Positions 33,894-42,861 of a DNA stretch of 64,000 bases are shown piece after piece (positions within the stretch are counted from its first letter, which is position 1; every line of letters begins with the position of its first letter). Origin of the DNA: Saccharophagus sp. K07 (lineage in GTDB: Bacteria > Pseudomonadota > Gammaproteobacteria > Pseudomonadales > Cellvibrionaceae); contig NZ_QRAI01000004.1 of NCBI RefSeq assembly GCF_014336955.1, forward strand, positions 62,001 to 126,000. The letters are read 5' to 3'. A program made the position numbers and the translations under genes. The notes under the pieces were generated by a model. It searched no databases and was not told the DNA's origin. It saw only the letters and a list, made by a program, of their open reading frames with translations.

Positions 33894-34619
33894 ATGCCTA
33901 GAATTGAGCTTCTTAACAACATAAATCATAAAAATTTACGTATTAATACGGCCAAAAAGAAGGAGTTTGGCGACTCTGTTGCAGGAGCGGTTATTTACCC
34001 GTTTGAGTTTTCCGCTGTTCACAAAGAATATCCAATTTTATTTCAAAAAGATGAGAATACTGGTGAGTTCCAGGCAATCGCATTTTTTGGCTTTGAGGAA
34101 AATGAAAATCTCTTTCTAGGTGATGACTGGGAGGCAAACTATATTCCAGCGGTCATTAGGCGAGAGCCATTTTTTATCGGCTTCCAGCAGGAATCGGGCA
34201 GTTCTGAACCTACCATGGTTGTCCATGTGGATATGAATAGTCCAAGAATCAGCACTGATGGTACTGGGCAACCAGTGTTTTTGGATAACGGCGGCAACAC
34301 TGACTACTTGAACGAAGTTCGCGAAACGCTTGTGCATATGCATAATGGCATTGCGTCCAGCAAGCAGATGATGGCGCAATTTCTTGATCTTGATCTAATA
34401 GAGCGGGTCACCTTGGATATAACATTCCGCAATGAAGCCAAGTTTAAGACGGATATGTTTTACACAATTAATAAGGAGAAATTGTTTGGCTTAAATGAGT
34501 CGGCGGTTGCCGCAATGCATAAATCAGGATTGTTGCAGTTGGCCTATATGGCAATAGATTCGCTCAGTAATATAAAGACGCTCATAAAAAGAAAAGAGGC
34601 GAGATTATCGCGGAGCTGA
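33894..34619 (+). CDS. SapC family protein
   Basis: 241 residues, ribosome site AAGGTGA. The pattern matches SapC (named after a Campylobacter S-layer locus): NNINHKNLRINTAKKKEFG, VIYPFEFSAVHKEYPILFQK, AIAFFGFEENENLFLG, YIPAVIRREPFFIGF. No signal peptide, so cytoplasmic. Such proteins recur beside TonB receptors, halogenases and cupin-like proteins in Xanthomonas, Caulobacter and Cellvibrio relatives. The biochemical role is unknown. It follows the first halogenase by 22 bases, in one operon. Confidence 0.85.
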   Translation: MPRIELLNNINHKNLRINTAKKKEFGDSVAGAVIYPFEFSAVHKEYPILFQKDENTGEFQAIAFFGFEENENLFLGDDWEANYIPAVIRREPFFIGFQQESGSSEPTMVVHVDMNSPRISTDGTGQPVFLDNGGNTDYLNEVRETLVHMHNGIASSKQMMAQFLDLDLIERVTLDITFRNEAKFKTDMFYTINKEKLFGLNESAVAAMHKSGLLQLAYMAIDSLSNIKTLIKRKEARLSRS

Positions 34620-34679
34620 GGGCGCAACATGAAGTAGCGGGAGTGCACTAGGCTGAGTGGCTTCTGGTAATTCTCCCAA

Positions 34680-34715
34680 GTCGCGTCTTGCTTTATGGTC
34701 GCGCCTTGCTTTATG
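34680..34715 (+). repeat. Tandem 18-bp duplication
   Basis: GTCGCGTCTTGCTTTATG is followed at once by GTCGCGCCTTGCTTTATG (one mismatch), in the 130-base gap between the SapC and cupin-like genes. Probably slippage, or a paired binding site. Confidence 0.6.
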
Positions 34716-34749
34716 ACTGTTGAGTCCGGTTTTTGGTGTGGTGAATTAG

Positions 34750-35757
34750 ATGGTTGCAAAAGTCAAAGAGATAGATGGAACTCGGTTGGGTTCCATCTCC
34801 AAAGATATATTGGATTCGCAATCTCCAATAGTTTTCAAAGGACTAATATCCCATTGGCCGCTTGTGCAACGTGCTAAAGAGTCCAATGAGCAAGCCATTG
34901 AGTATTTGAAGCATTTCTGCATTGAAAAACCGGTAGTTGTTTACTCTACGCCGCCAGAGCTGAAGGGAAAGTTTTTTTATACAGAAGATGGAACCGATTT
35001 AAATTTTAACTCCACGAAAGCCCCGCTAAGTTATGTTTTGCAAGAGTTAGCGCGTTTGCAAGACGTCGAGCAGCCTCCTTCGGTATACGTAGGGTCCACA
35101 ACCGTAGACGTGTATTTACCTGGGCTGAGTGCTGAGAATAATATTCTCATTGAATCTCCAGCTCCCCCTCTGGTCAGCCTTTGGGTTGGTAATGGAACCA
35201 CTGTTGCGGCTCATTTTGATGCGCCTGCCAACTTGGCCTGCTGCGCCGCGGGGCGCAGAACGTTTACCGTATTTCCGCCTGACCAAGTCGCGAATCTCTA
35301 CGTGGGGCCACTTGATAAAACCCCATCCGGTCAGGCCATTAGCATGGTTGATTTCGACAATCCGGATTTTTCCAAATTTCCTAAATTTAAAGAAGCGTTG
35401 GAGCGTGCCTTTGTTGCCGAATTAGAAGCGGGAGATGCGTTATTTCTCCCGGGAATGTGGTGGCATCAAGTAAAAGCCAGTTCCAGCTTCAACGTGCTGA
35501 TCAACTACTGGATGCGTGATGTTCCGCGTTTTATGGGACCTGGGATTGAGGCATTAAAACACGCCATATTAAATATACGAGATTTGCCCCCAAGTGAAAA
35601 AAAAGCGTGGCGTGAACTGTTTGAATTTTATGTTTTTTCTGATCAGGAAAATAAATTTGATCACATACCGCCGCCAGCCAGGGGATGTTTGGCTCCGCTA
35701 AATGAAGATAATGCGCGGCAAATTCGTGCTTGGTTACTAAATCGGCTTAATCGCTAA
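34750..35757 (+). CDS. Cupin-like (JmjC-type, Cupin_8) protein
   Basis: 335 residues. The fold is the 2-oxoglutarate/Fe(II) cupin of the JmjC-hydroxylase group: SPIVFKGLISHWPL at the start, the metal site H-x-D in VAAHFDAPANLACCAAGRRT (about residue 157), and the distal His in ALFLPGMWWHQVKA. FTVFPPDQVANLY is also conserved. Family members hydroxylate protein or small-molecule substrates, but the halogenase-linked subgroup is uncharacterised. It lies between SapC and the second halogenase in the same direction. Cytoplasmic, no signal peptide. Confidence 0.88.
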   Translation: MVAKVKEIDGTRLGSISKDILDSQSPIVFKGLISHWPLVQRAKESNEQAIEYLKHFCIEKPVVVYSTPPELKGKFFYTEDGTDLNFNSTKAPLSYVLQELARLQDVEQPPSVYVGSTTVDVYLPGLSAENNILIESPAPPLVSLWVGNGTTVAAHFDAPANLACCAAGRRTFTVFPPDQVANLYVGPLDKTPSGQAISMVDFDNPDFSKFPKFKEALERAFVAELEAGDALFLPGMWWHQVKASSSFNVLINYWMRDVPRFMGPGIEALKHAILNIRDLPPSEKKAWRELFEFYVFSDQENKFDHIPPPARGCLAPLNEDNARQIRAWLLNRLNR

Positions 35758-35801
35758 AGTCTGTTTAGATTAAATGAATAGAATTTAGTAGAGGAAAAGA
35801 C

Positions 35802-37295
35802 TTGAAAAATCCAGAACGCCTAAAAATTGTAATTGCTGGTGGTGGCACAGCAGGTTGGATGACTGCGGCTGCTCTGGGTAAGTTGATGTCACATCGTTTG
35901 TCGATCAGGCTGATTGAGTCAGATCAGATTGGTACTGTAGGTGTTGGCGAGTCCACGATTCCTACAATGCAGGTCTTTCATCGCCTGCTGGGAATTGATG
36001 AGCGAACCTTTATGCGACAGACCAACGCAACATTTAAATTGGGTATCCGATTCGAGGGTTGGAAGGAAATCGGCAGTGAATATTTCCATTCGTTTGGAAC
36101 GGCTGGTAAAGATACTTGGGCAGCTGAATTTCAGCACTTTTGGCTGAGAGCTAAGAAATTAGGAATTGCTGACGCCTTTGGCAGTTACTCTATAGAGTTG
36201 CAAGCAGCAGCAGCTAAAAGATTTGCTGCTGAATTTGAGCCGCGTTTAAATTACGCCTACCATCTGGATGCTACGGCATACGCAAAATATCTACGGGAGA
36301 TGGCGGAAAAAAATGGTGTAATCAGGACGGAGGGAAAAATTAAGCATATCAAACTGGATGAACATTCGGGTCATATACGCTCGCTGATTCTTGAATCGGG
36401 TGAAGAAGTCGGTGGCGATTTATTCGTAGATTGTACGGGGTTTAGAGCACTATTAATGGAGGGGGCTCTGCATACCGGCTACGAAGATTGGTCGCATTGG
36501 TTGCCGTGTAATGGCGCAGTTGCGGTTCAAACAGAATCCGTTGAAGATCCAGTACCGTTCACTCGCGCAATAGCGCATTCTTTTGGATGGCAATGGCGAA
36601 TACCTCTGCAGCATAGAGTTGGTAACGGACTCGTTTTTTGCAGTGATTATTGTTCCGCCGAGGAGGCCAAAGGCGTTCTCCTGAACAACATCAAGGGAGC
36701 TCCACTGAGTGAACCCCGCTTGATCTCTTTTAAGACCGGGAAAAGGAGAAAAAGCTGGAATAAAAACTGTGTGGCGATTGGTTTGTCGAGTGGCTTTTTG
36801 GAGCCGCTGGAATCGACCAGTATCCATTTGATTTCTTCTGCCATCTTAAGATTGATACGTCTTATTCCAATTAAAGAAATATCGGAAGAGGATGTGAATG
36901 AGTTTAACAGGCAGATGGACGTCGAGATGGCCGAAGTGCGAGACTTCATAATTTTGCACTATAAAGTTAATAACCGAGGCGACTCCAATTTTTGGAATTA
37001 TTGCCGGCAAATGGAAGTGCCTGAAAAACTCCATCACCGGTTGGCGATGTACGAGCAATCTGCCCGTATCTTCAGAGCTCCAGAGGAGCTTTTCACCATA
37101 AATTCATGGAATCAAGTAATGCTGGGCCAAGGCATTACCCCGCGTGAATACCATCCGATAGCGGATATCACATCGGAAGCTGATTTGCGGGAATATTTCG
37201 ACAAGATGCGGCGGTATATCAATGAGGTCGTCAGTAGGCTGCCCACCCATGCGGACTATTTAAAGTCCTACTGCAATAGTGGGGTCATGCAATAA
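35802..37295 (+). CDS. Tryptophan-halogenase-family flavoprotein, copy 2 (canonical motifs)
   Basis: 497 residues from a TTG at 35802 with a strong ribosome site (AGAGGA). All family motifs are intact: IAGGGTAGWMTAAALGKL (FAD), VGVGESTIPTMQVFHRLLG, the catalytic-type Lys79 in NATFKLGIRFEGW, and the W-x-W-x-I-P fingerprint as FGWQWRIPLQHRVGNGLVF. GLSSGFLEPLESTSIHLI closes the active site. It is a paralogue of copy 1, from which it differs throughout. Substrate unknown; the flavin reductase is not encoded here. It closes the halogenase-SapC-cupin operon. Confidence 0.9.
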   Translation: MKNPERLKIVIAGGGTAGWMTAAALGKLMSHRLSIRLIESDQIGTVGVGESTIPTMQVFHRLLGIDERTFMRQTNATFKLGIRFEGWKEIGSEYFHSFGTAGKDTWAAEFQHFWLRAKKLGIADAFGSYSIELQAAAAKRFAAEFEPRLNYAYHLDATAYAKYLREMAEKNGVIRTEGKIKHIKLDEHSGHIRSLILESGEEVGGDLFVDCTGFRALLMEGALHTGYEDWSHWLPCNGAVAVQTESVEDPVPFTRAIAHSFGWQWRIPLQHRVGNGLVFCSDYCSAEEAKGVLLNNIKGAPLSEPRLISFKTGKRRKSWNKNCVAIGLSSGFLEPLESTSIHLISSAILRLIRLIPIKEISEEDVNEFNRQMDVEMAEVRDFIILHYKVNNRGDSNFWNYCRQMEVPEKLHHRLAMYEQSARIFRAPEELFTINSWNQVMLGQGITPREYHPIADITSEADLREYFDKMRRYINEVVSRLPTHADYLKSYCNSGVMQ

Positions 37296-37316
37296 ATTTC
37301 AACTGCCCAAAAGACA

Positions 37317-38009
37317 TTAAGGTTGGACGGGAGATAACTTCATAAAGGAAGTAATAGTTAATCTCCCATCCGCAGGATGACCCTGATGTTTGTATTCATT
37401 TGTGATTAGACCAGAGTGCAGACTGGTCGAACGGTAGATAACCAATCTATTGTAGCCCGCCTCTTCTGTGTGAATTTGAGTAAACAGATTGCTGTTGTCA
37501 CAAATATATTGCGGCGGATCTGGGACTTCGCCATTTTGAATCTGCCTTTCTAAAACTTCGCTATAGGTTTCGACGCGCAGGCTGTCGACATACTCGAAAC
37601 CCGTTTTGACATGCCTGTAAAACGCCGTCCCCCCACAGTTCAACTCTGGTCTGCTCAAATAGTGGATGCAAGCAAGTTGCTCTGGCTCATTTGAATCGAA
37701 ATGGGGAATCCTCTGAAGAATATGAAGTTCTTCCGGTGAGCGTGTCACGCATGCATAGGTTGAAAAGAGGAAGCGGACAGTTCGATTATGTAAACCGAAA
37801 CTCGGCAATACCATCTTGTTGACGGTCAGGGCTAGGTGTTCTGCGTAGCCTTGCGGCGCGGGTGCCCGAACACCCGGGTAAGAGGTTTTGTCTTGAATAA
37901 ATTTTTGATGTCTTGCAGCTTCAACCAGGTCTGCTGGTAGAGGATGAAAATCGTCTATTACCATCAATGGCTGATGTTCGTTTCCTATTGTTTTGAAACT
38001 GCAGTTCAT
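37317..38009 (-). CDS. DUF6445 protein, possible 2-oxoglutarate/Fe(II) oxygenase
   Basis: 230 residues, convergent with the second halogenase (gap 21 bases). The sequence matches DUF6445 as far as can be judged. It contains H103-x-D105 in RIPHFDSNEPEQLA, His198 in YRSTSLHSG and Arg216 in DGRLTITSF, the spacing and order of the H-x-D...H...R facial triad of prolyl-hydroxylase-like oxygenases. CIHYLSRPELNCGGTAFYRH fits the beta-strand region of that fold. An oxygenase role is inference. Its place beside halogenase, cupin and TonB receptor genes suggests the same pathway. Confidence 0.7.
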   Translation of the reverse strand: MNCSFKTIGNEHQPLMVIDDFHPLPADLVEAARHQKFIQDKTSYPGVRAPAPQGYAEHLALTVNKMVLPSFGLHNRTVRFLFSTYACVTRSPEELHILQRIPHFDSNEPEQLACIHYLSRPELNCGGTAFYRHVKTGFEYVDSLRVETYSEVLERQIQNGEVPDPPQYICDNSNLFTQIHTEEAGYNRLVIYRSTSLHSGLITNEYKHQGHPADGRLTITSFMKLSPVQP

Positions 38010-38052
38010 TTGATGAAACTACCAGAGTCTATATGACCGACTGTTTTGAAAA

Positions 38053-38829
38053 TCAGACTTCGCTTTCACTTTCGGTTTCACTTTTCTTCTTCACCAAAAA
38101 CTTGCCGAAGAAAACTCCCAGTTCGAACAATCCCCACATGGGCACTGCCAGCATGGCCTGTGAAAATACGTCGGGAGGCGTCAGCACCATGCCGATTACA
38201 AAACAACCGACGATAACGTAAGGGCGTTTTTGCGCGAGCCCTTCTGGGGAAATTACACCAGCGACAATCAAAATGATGGTTGCTACCGGAATTTCAAAAG
38301 CGAATCCGAAGGCAAAAAATAATTTGATAACCAGACTGAGATGGCTGGCAATATCCGGCATCACCGTAACGGACTGAGGCGCTATTGCGGTAAAAAATTC
38401 GAATAACATCGGGAATACCACAAAATACGCAAACGCCACGCCGAGATAAAACAAAATTACGCTGGAAATAAAAATTGGAATCGCCAGAGATTTTTCATTT
38501 TGATAAAGCGCCGGGGCAATAAACGCCCAGAGTTGATACAGCAAAAACGGCATGCTGACAAAAACGGCCACAAAAAATGTCAGCTTGAACGGCGTCAGGA
38601 AGGCCTGCGTAACATCGGTGACGATCAGGCTGCTGTTGCTTTCCGCCGGGAGGTGCTTGAGCAACGGGTCGGCGACGAATTCGTAAATATCGTTAGAGAA
38701 ATACAGCAGGCCGCACAAAATCACGATCAGCACCACTATGGCCTTCAGCAGGCGGGTGCGCAGCTCGATAAGGTGCTCGATAAACGGCTGAGCGGGCAGC
38801 TGTTCTTCCGGTTCGTTGTTATGCGTCAT
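38053..38829 (-). CDS. tatC: Sec-independent translocase subunit TatC
   Basis: 258 residues, six transmembrane helices. Conserved: PFIEHLIELRTRLLKAI at the N-terminus, which contacts the twin-arginine signal, then FVSMPFLLYQLWAFIAPALY and the periplasmic-loop Glu region. With TatA and TatB it forms the receptor and pore that exports folded proteins, such as the DUF1552 protein at 4.9 kb. Last gene of hisI-hisE-tatA-tatB-tatC. Confidence 0.96.
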   Translation of the reverse strand: MTHNNEPEEQLPAQPFIEHLIELRTRLLKAIVVLIVILCGLLYFSNDIYEFVADPLLKHLPAESNSSLIVTDVTQAFLTPFKLTFFVAVFVSMPFLLYQLWAFIAPALYQNEKSLAIPIFISSVILFYLGVAFAYFVVFPMLFEFFTAIAPQSVTVMPDIASHLSLVIKLFFAFGFAFEIPVATIILIVAGVISPEGLAQKRPYVIVGCFVIGMVLTPPDVFSQAMLAVPMWGLFELGVFFGKFLVKKKSETESESEV

Positions 38830-38835
38830 AAACCA

Positions 38836-39288
38836 TCAATGCTTGGAGCGGTCATCCGCGGACGAGCTGTCGCTGGAAAGCGGAGCTGAACTTTCGGATT
38901 GAGCGCTTGGTGGTTCTTGGGAGTCGGTTTGTACCGTAGGGGAAGATTGGCCTTCGGTGTGATCCGAGGAGGCTGGGGGCGCGGAGGATTGCGCTTCGCC
39001 GGTCAACAAGTTCCCGTTTTCGAACTCGCGTATCCTGGCTTCGAGTTCCAGGCGGGTATCCTTCATTTTTTCCAGGTTATACAGAACCTGTTCATTATGA
39101 AGCTCCCGGCGGATTTCATCGGCGCCTATATGTTTTTCCAGCTCTCGTCGCGTTTCCGCCAGGCTTCGTTTGATCCTGCCGATCCACAGCGCACAGGTGC
39201 GCACAGTGCCCGGCAGGCGCTCGGGACCTATCACGATAAGGGCTACTACGCCGATAACAAGAAGTTCGAAAAAGCTCACGTCGAACAC
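38836..39288 (-). CDS. tatB: Sec-independent translocase subunit TatB
   Basis: 150 residues. The N-terminal helix [22 protein letters not shown] carries the TatB Glu and hinge, then an amphipathic helix ([21 protein letters not shown]). A long Ser/Pro-rich disordered tail is typical. It lies between tatA (3 bases) and tatC (6 bases). It binds TatC in the signal-receptor complex. Confidence 0.94.
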   Translation of the reverse strand: MFDVSFFELLVIGVVALIVIGPERLPGTVRTCALWIGRIKRSLAETRRELEKHIGADEIRRELHNEQVLYNLEKMKDTRLELEARIREFENGNLLTGEAQSSAPPASSDHTEGQSSPTVQTDSQEPPSAQSESSAPLSSDSSSADDRSKH

Positions 39289-39291
39289 GGC

Positions 39292-39534
39292 TTAAGACTG
39301 TTTGGTTTCAGATTTAGGCTGTTCGGCTTCGGTTTTGGTTTTGGCGTCTTCCGCGACTCGTTTCACTTCCGCAGATTCGTCTTTGTTCTCTTCGTCGGTC
39401 AGGGCTTTTTTAAAGCCTTTGATGGCACCACCCAGGTCGCCGCCGAGATTTTTCAAGCGTTTGGTTCCGAATAACAGCAGGACGATGACCAGGATAATAA
39501 GGAGTTGCCAAATGCTGATGCCGCCGATTCCCAT
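39292..39534 (-). CDS. tatA: Sec-independent translocase subunit TatA
   Basis: 80 residues. One helix ([17 protein letters not shown]), the [20 protein letters not shown] amphipathic helix, and a charged tail. TatA oligomers form the transient conduit for folded proteins. First of the tat genes, 133 bases after hisE. Confidence 0.95.
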   Translation of the reverse strand: MGIGGISIWQLLIILVIVLLLFGTKRLKNLGGDLGGAIKGFKKALTDEENKDESAEVKRVAEDAKTKTEAEQPKSETKQS

Positions 39535-39667
39535 AAATACACCTTTAAATTACTAAATAGCCCAAGATATTGGCCGCCTGTGTGTTGGTAGACCGTTTAA
39601 ATATAGAAGCCATCTCAAGGTTGAGTTGGTCTCTACCGCCATAACCTATGACAGTTATCTTTCATAC

Positions 39668-40000
39668 TTATGACTGGCGCATGGCCTTTTCCGTCAATCC
39701 GGACAAATTAAAACGCCGCGCGAGCTCTGCCAGCACGGCGTCCGCATTAGTGCCAAGATGCGACAACATTACCAAAGAATGAAACCATAAATCCGCTGTT
39801 TCATATATTACGTGACTCGTATCACCGCTCAACTCTGCGTCTTTCGCGGCAATAATCGTCTCTGAGCACTCTTCTCCGAGCTTTTTCAGGATCTGATTCA
39901 GGCCCTTGTGGTGGAGCTGAGCCACGTAGGAAGACTCTGGACTAGCGTTGTTTTTGCGATCTTCGAGTACTGTGGTGAGCTCTTTGAGTATGTCGTTCAT
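39668..40000 (-). CDS. hisE: Phosphoribosyl-ATP pyrophosphatase
   Basis: 110 residues, normal HisE size. [20 protein letters not shown] and [18 protein letters not shown] are the MazG-like metal-binding helices. It carries out the second step of histidine synthesis (PR-ATP to PR-AMP) and follows hisI by 36 bases. Separate hisI and hisE upstream of tat is the pseudomonad arrangement. Confidence 0.95.
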   Translation of the reverse strand: MNDILKELTTVLEDRKNNASPESSYVAQLHHKGLNQILKKLGEECSETIIAAKDAELSGDTSHVIYETADLWFHSLVMLSHLGTNADAVLAELARRFNLSGLTEKAMRQS

Positions 40001-40036
40001 TTATTTGTTCTTCAGATTGAGAAATTTACTTCGCGC

Positions 40037-40429
40037 TCAAGCTCCGTAGATATCCTCGGGCGCTTTGAGAACCGGGTCCGCCGCTTGCCATTCGCCGTCG
40101 CGCAGCACCCGGTAAAAGCAGGATTCGCGGCCGGTATGACAAGCGATGCCGCCTTTTTGCTGCACTTGCAGCACTATGACGTCGCCATCGCAATCGAGAC
40201 GGATTTCCTCGACACTTTGCTGATGGCCGGAGGTCTCGCCTTTGTGCCACAGCTTGTTGCGCGAGCGCGACCAGTACACCGCTTCGCGTTTCTCAATGGT
40301 CAGGCAGAGTGCTTCGCGGTTCATCCAGGCCATCATCAGGATCCTGCCGGAGCGGGCGTCCTGAGCTATAGCGGGCACCAGCCCTTCGGAGTTCCATTTG
40401 ACTTCGTCTAAGAATGCGGCCTGGGTCAT
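40037..40429 (-). CDS. hisI: Phosphoribosyl-AMP cyclohydrolase
   Basis: 130 residues. The zinc and magnesium sites are visible: [20 protein letters not shown] (DCDGD) and [28 protein letters not shown] is also conserved. Third step of histidine synthesis. It heads the hisI-hisE-tatABC operon. Confidence 0.96.
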   Translation of the reverse strand: MTQAAFLDEVKWNSEGLVPAIAQDARSGRILMMAWMNREALCLTIEKREAVYWSRSRNKLWHKGETSGHQQSVEEIRLDCDGDVIVLQVQQKGGIACHTGRESCFYRVLRDGEWQAADPVLKAPEDIYGA

Positions 40430-40514
40430 AGCAATTTGGCAAGAGTGGTCACAATAGGGGGAGCAGTCTACCCGATCTTGTTATCGAGCGCCCAGAGCGG
40501 CAGAGGGGAAATCG

Positions 40515-40537
40515 ACCCGCCGTTTGGTACGGCGGGT
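40515..40537 (-). terminator. Terminator-like hairpin after the chemotaxis transducer
   Basis: Perfect 9-base stem ACCCGCCGT / ACGGCGGGT with a five-base loop, 9 bases past the transducer stop. Only a weak T run (CGATTT) follows on the minus strand. Confidence 0.5.
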
Positions 40538-40546
40538 GCGGAAGGA

Positions 40547-42043
40547 TCAAATTTTGAAACTGTCCATCTGGCGCTTCAGCTCAACACTTTCGGCTTCGAG
40601 CTGGTTGCCGTTGTCGGAAATGACCTTGGCGTTGTCGGATACACGCTCAGACAGAGAGTGAATCGCCGTGATGTTTTTGCTCACCTCGTTGGCGACCGAG
40701 CTCTGCTCGTCGGACGCGGTGGCGATCTGGTGGTTCATCTCATTGATGGTGTCGATATTGGCGCGGATGCGGTTGAGCGACTCTTCCACCTTGGTGGAGG
40801 TTTCCAGGGTTTCCTGTACGGAGGCAATACTGGTGTTCATCGACTGATGAGCTTCATCGGCAGCGCGTTGTAATTGCACGATGATCGAGCCGATTTCTTC
40901 GGTGGAAGCCTGGGTTTTTTGCGCCAGTGAGCGGACTTCGTCAGCGACCACGGCAAAACCGCGGCCTTGTTCACCCGCGCGCGCAGCTTCAATAGCGGCG
41001 TTGAGGGCGAGTAGGTTGGTCTGTTCGGCGATGGAGCGGATGACCTCCATCACAGAGCCGATGTTTTCACTGCTGTGTTTGAGGGTGTTGATCTTCTCTG
41101 CGGTGGCGCGGATCTGATCGGTCAGGCGATTGACGGTATCACGGGAAGACGACACGACTTGTGAGCCCTGCTCGGCAAAACGCGCGGTCTCGCGGGTGCG
41201 GTCGGCCGTGGCGCTGGCGTGACGGGCGACTTCGTCAGCGGAATGCGACAGCTCCTGCAGCGCGGCAGCGATTTGTTCGATTTCGCGCAGCTGCTGGCTG
41301 GTGGAGGTGACAGTGCTGTCGGTAGCGCCGGACATGACGCGCACATTATGGCGAACTTTTTCCGTGACTACTGTGACGTTTTTGATGATCGAGCCGATCT
41401 GCTCCATCACCAAGTTGAAATTGTTGGCGAGCTCGGCCACTTCGTCACCGCTGTCGGTGGGCAGGCGACGAGTCAGATCGCCACCACCTGCGGCAATGAG
41501 TCTCAGGGATTCGCTGATCTGATTGACAGGATAAATAATCAGTTTGCGCGACAGGAAGTGAACTGTCGCCAGGCTGGCGATCAACAAGATGATGACCACT
41601 ATGGCGCTGACGCGAATTTGCTGAGCCAGAATTGCTTGCAGGCTCTGGGTAGAGAAAACGATATCGTAACGACCGATCACATCCTCACCGCGTTTGATTT
41701 CAACACCGGTGCGACCAACTTTTGGTGAATAATCAACAGTGCCAACTTCCTGAGCTGAGGCCAGTGTTTTTCCGCGGTGGTCGAATACTTTGATTTCGTT
41801 GACCAAATCCGTTTTGACGAAAGATTTGGCGATGGCCTCGATTTGCTGGAAGTCGTAAGCGAAAACCGCTTCCGAAAATGCCGAGTTGGCCAACTCAATC
41901 TGCGCGTTTATATCCGCTTCAAAAGAATGTTTTTGTTGCGCTTCGATGATCTTATAAGCCACCAATAAAACCGCGATGGAAACCACCACCATGGCGACCG
42001 AAAGAGCGATCATCAATTTCGTCGAGAGAGATCGTGTGATCAT
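40547..42043 (-). CDS. Methyl-accepting chemotaxis protein
   Basis: 498 residues from the ATG at 42043, which directly precedes the first membrane helix; an ATG at 42073 would add ten residues. TM1 about 10-30, a periplasmic sensor of about 120 residues ([20 protein letters not shown]), TM2 about 155-175, then HAMP ([20 protein letters not shown]). The signalling tip is canonical: [20 protein letters not shown] with [18 protein letters not shown]. No CheR-tethering pentapeptide at the C-terminus. Ligand unknown. Confidence 0.93.
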   Translation of the reverse strand: MITRSLSTKLMIALSVAMVVVSIAVLLVAYKIIEAQQKHSFEADINAQIELANSAFSEAVFAYDFQQIEAIAKSFVKTDLVNEIKVFDHRGKTLASAQEVGTVDYSPKVGRTGVEIKRGEDVIGRYDIVFSTQSLQAILAQQIRVSAIVVIILLIASLATVHFLSRKLIIYPVNQISESLRLIAAGGGDLTRRLPTDSGDEVAELANNFNLVMEQIGSIIKNVTVVTEKVRHNVRVMSGATDSTVTSTSQQLREIEQIAAALQELSHSADEVARHASATADRTRETARFAEQGSQVVSSSRDTVNRLTDQIRATAEKINTLKHSSENIGSVMEVIRSIAEQTNLLALNAAIEAARAGEQGRGFAVVADEVRSLAQKTQASTEEIGSIIVQLQRAADEAHQSMNTSIASVQETLETSTKVEESLNRIRANIDTINEMNHQIATASDEQSSVANEVSKNITAIHSLSERVSDNAKVISDNGNQLEAESVELKRQMDSFKI

Positions 42044-42115
42044 AAAGTTATAGTTCCTGCGTACGCTTCGCATCGGCAGAGATCGTCCTGATCCGAGCTG
42101 CCGGTTGAATGTGGA

Positions 42116-42412
42116 TTACACGTGTGTGTTGTCGATTTCTGCTGAGTGAAACGCAATAGCAGTTTTCTTTTGAACGCCGTGGAAGAGGTACTCGTTGATA
42201 CGCAAATACCGTTTGGCGTGGCCTTGTGCGGCGATGCTCTCGGATGGAGCATGCCTTTGCACAGGAATGGTAGTGGCGACCGCAACCATGAGTGCAGTAC
42301 CAAACAACGCAATCGCCTTTTTTGTCCGTCCATTAACACCGACAGGGCGTTTGGAATGAATGGAAGTGCTTTGGGATGACGCGGGGTTTGGGGTAAATCT
42401 TTGTGCGCTCAT
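42116..42412 (-). CDS. Hypothetical small membrane protein
   Basis: 98 residues from the ATG at 42412 (GAGAG upstream). A polar N-terminus (QRFTPNPASSQSTSIHSKRP) precedes one hydrophobic helix (KAIALFGTALMVAVATTIPV) and a basic C-terminal part (YLRINEYLFHG). It lies 72 bases upstream of the chemotaxis transducer in the same direction. No family was recognised, and it may not be real. Confidence 0.4.
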   Translation of the reverse strand: MSAQRFTPNPASSQSTSIHSKRPVGVNGRTKKAIALFGTALMVAVATTIPVQRHAPSESIAAQGHAKRYLRINEYLFHGVQKKTAIAFHSAEIDNTHV

Positions 42413-42861
42413 GGGACTCTCATACAACTTCGGCCCCATATCCAGACGGAAATGTCGGAACTGCGATGGGGCATTTATGTTAATTTAAACTTAGCACAGG
42501 GTGGTCGCTTGTAAACCGCAGAACGGCCGCGCCAACCTCTATTCTTATCTGCTTCTGAGCTCCATTCGTCGCCAGTCATAAATCCTTATGCGCTGTTTAA
42601 CAGCGATCCAAAAATCCTCAACAAAAACGTTCTAAAAAAGTTATCGGCAGCCACACAAAAAACTTGAGACAAGCGAGCGAGGCATTGGCACGAAATCTGA
42701 TTGCACGAACTATGTGTGCAAGATATCGGAATATTTTTGTGAAAGCAGGTGCAGAACAGGCAAATATTCAAACTCGACCTACACTCAGTGGTCCCTCACG
42801 ACTTTCAAGACCTCCCCAAGCTTCGCTTAGCGTTCACCACACCCCTCAGCCGGAATCATCT
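42413..42861. other. Regulatory region upstream of the ATP-grasp cluster
   Basis: About 450 bases. A frame into the ATP-grasp gene is open from 42664 but its first 66 codons are low-complexity and non-conserved, so they are treated as untranslated. GGAA about 8 bases before 42862 serves as ribosome site. No RNA gene or repeat was recognised. Confidence 0.4.
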
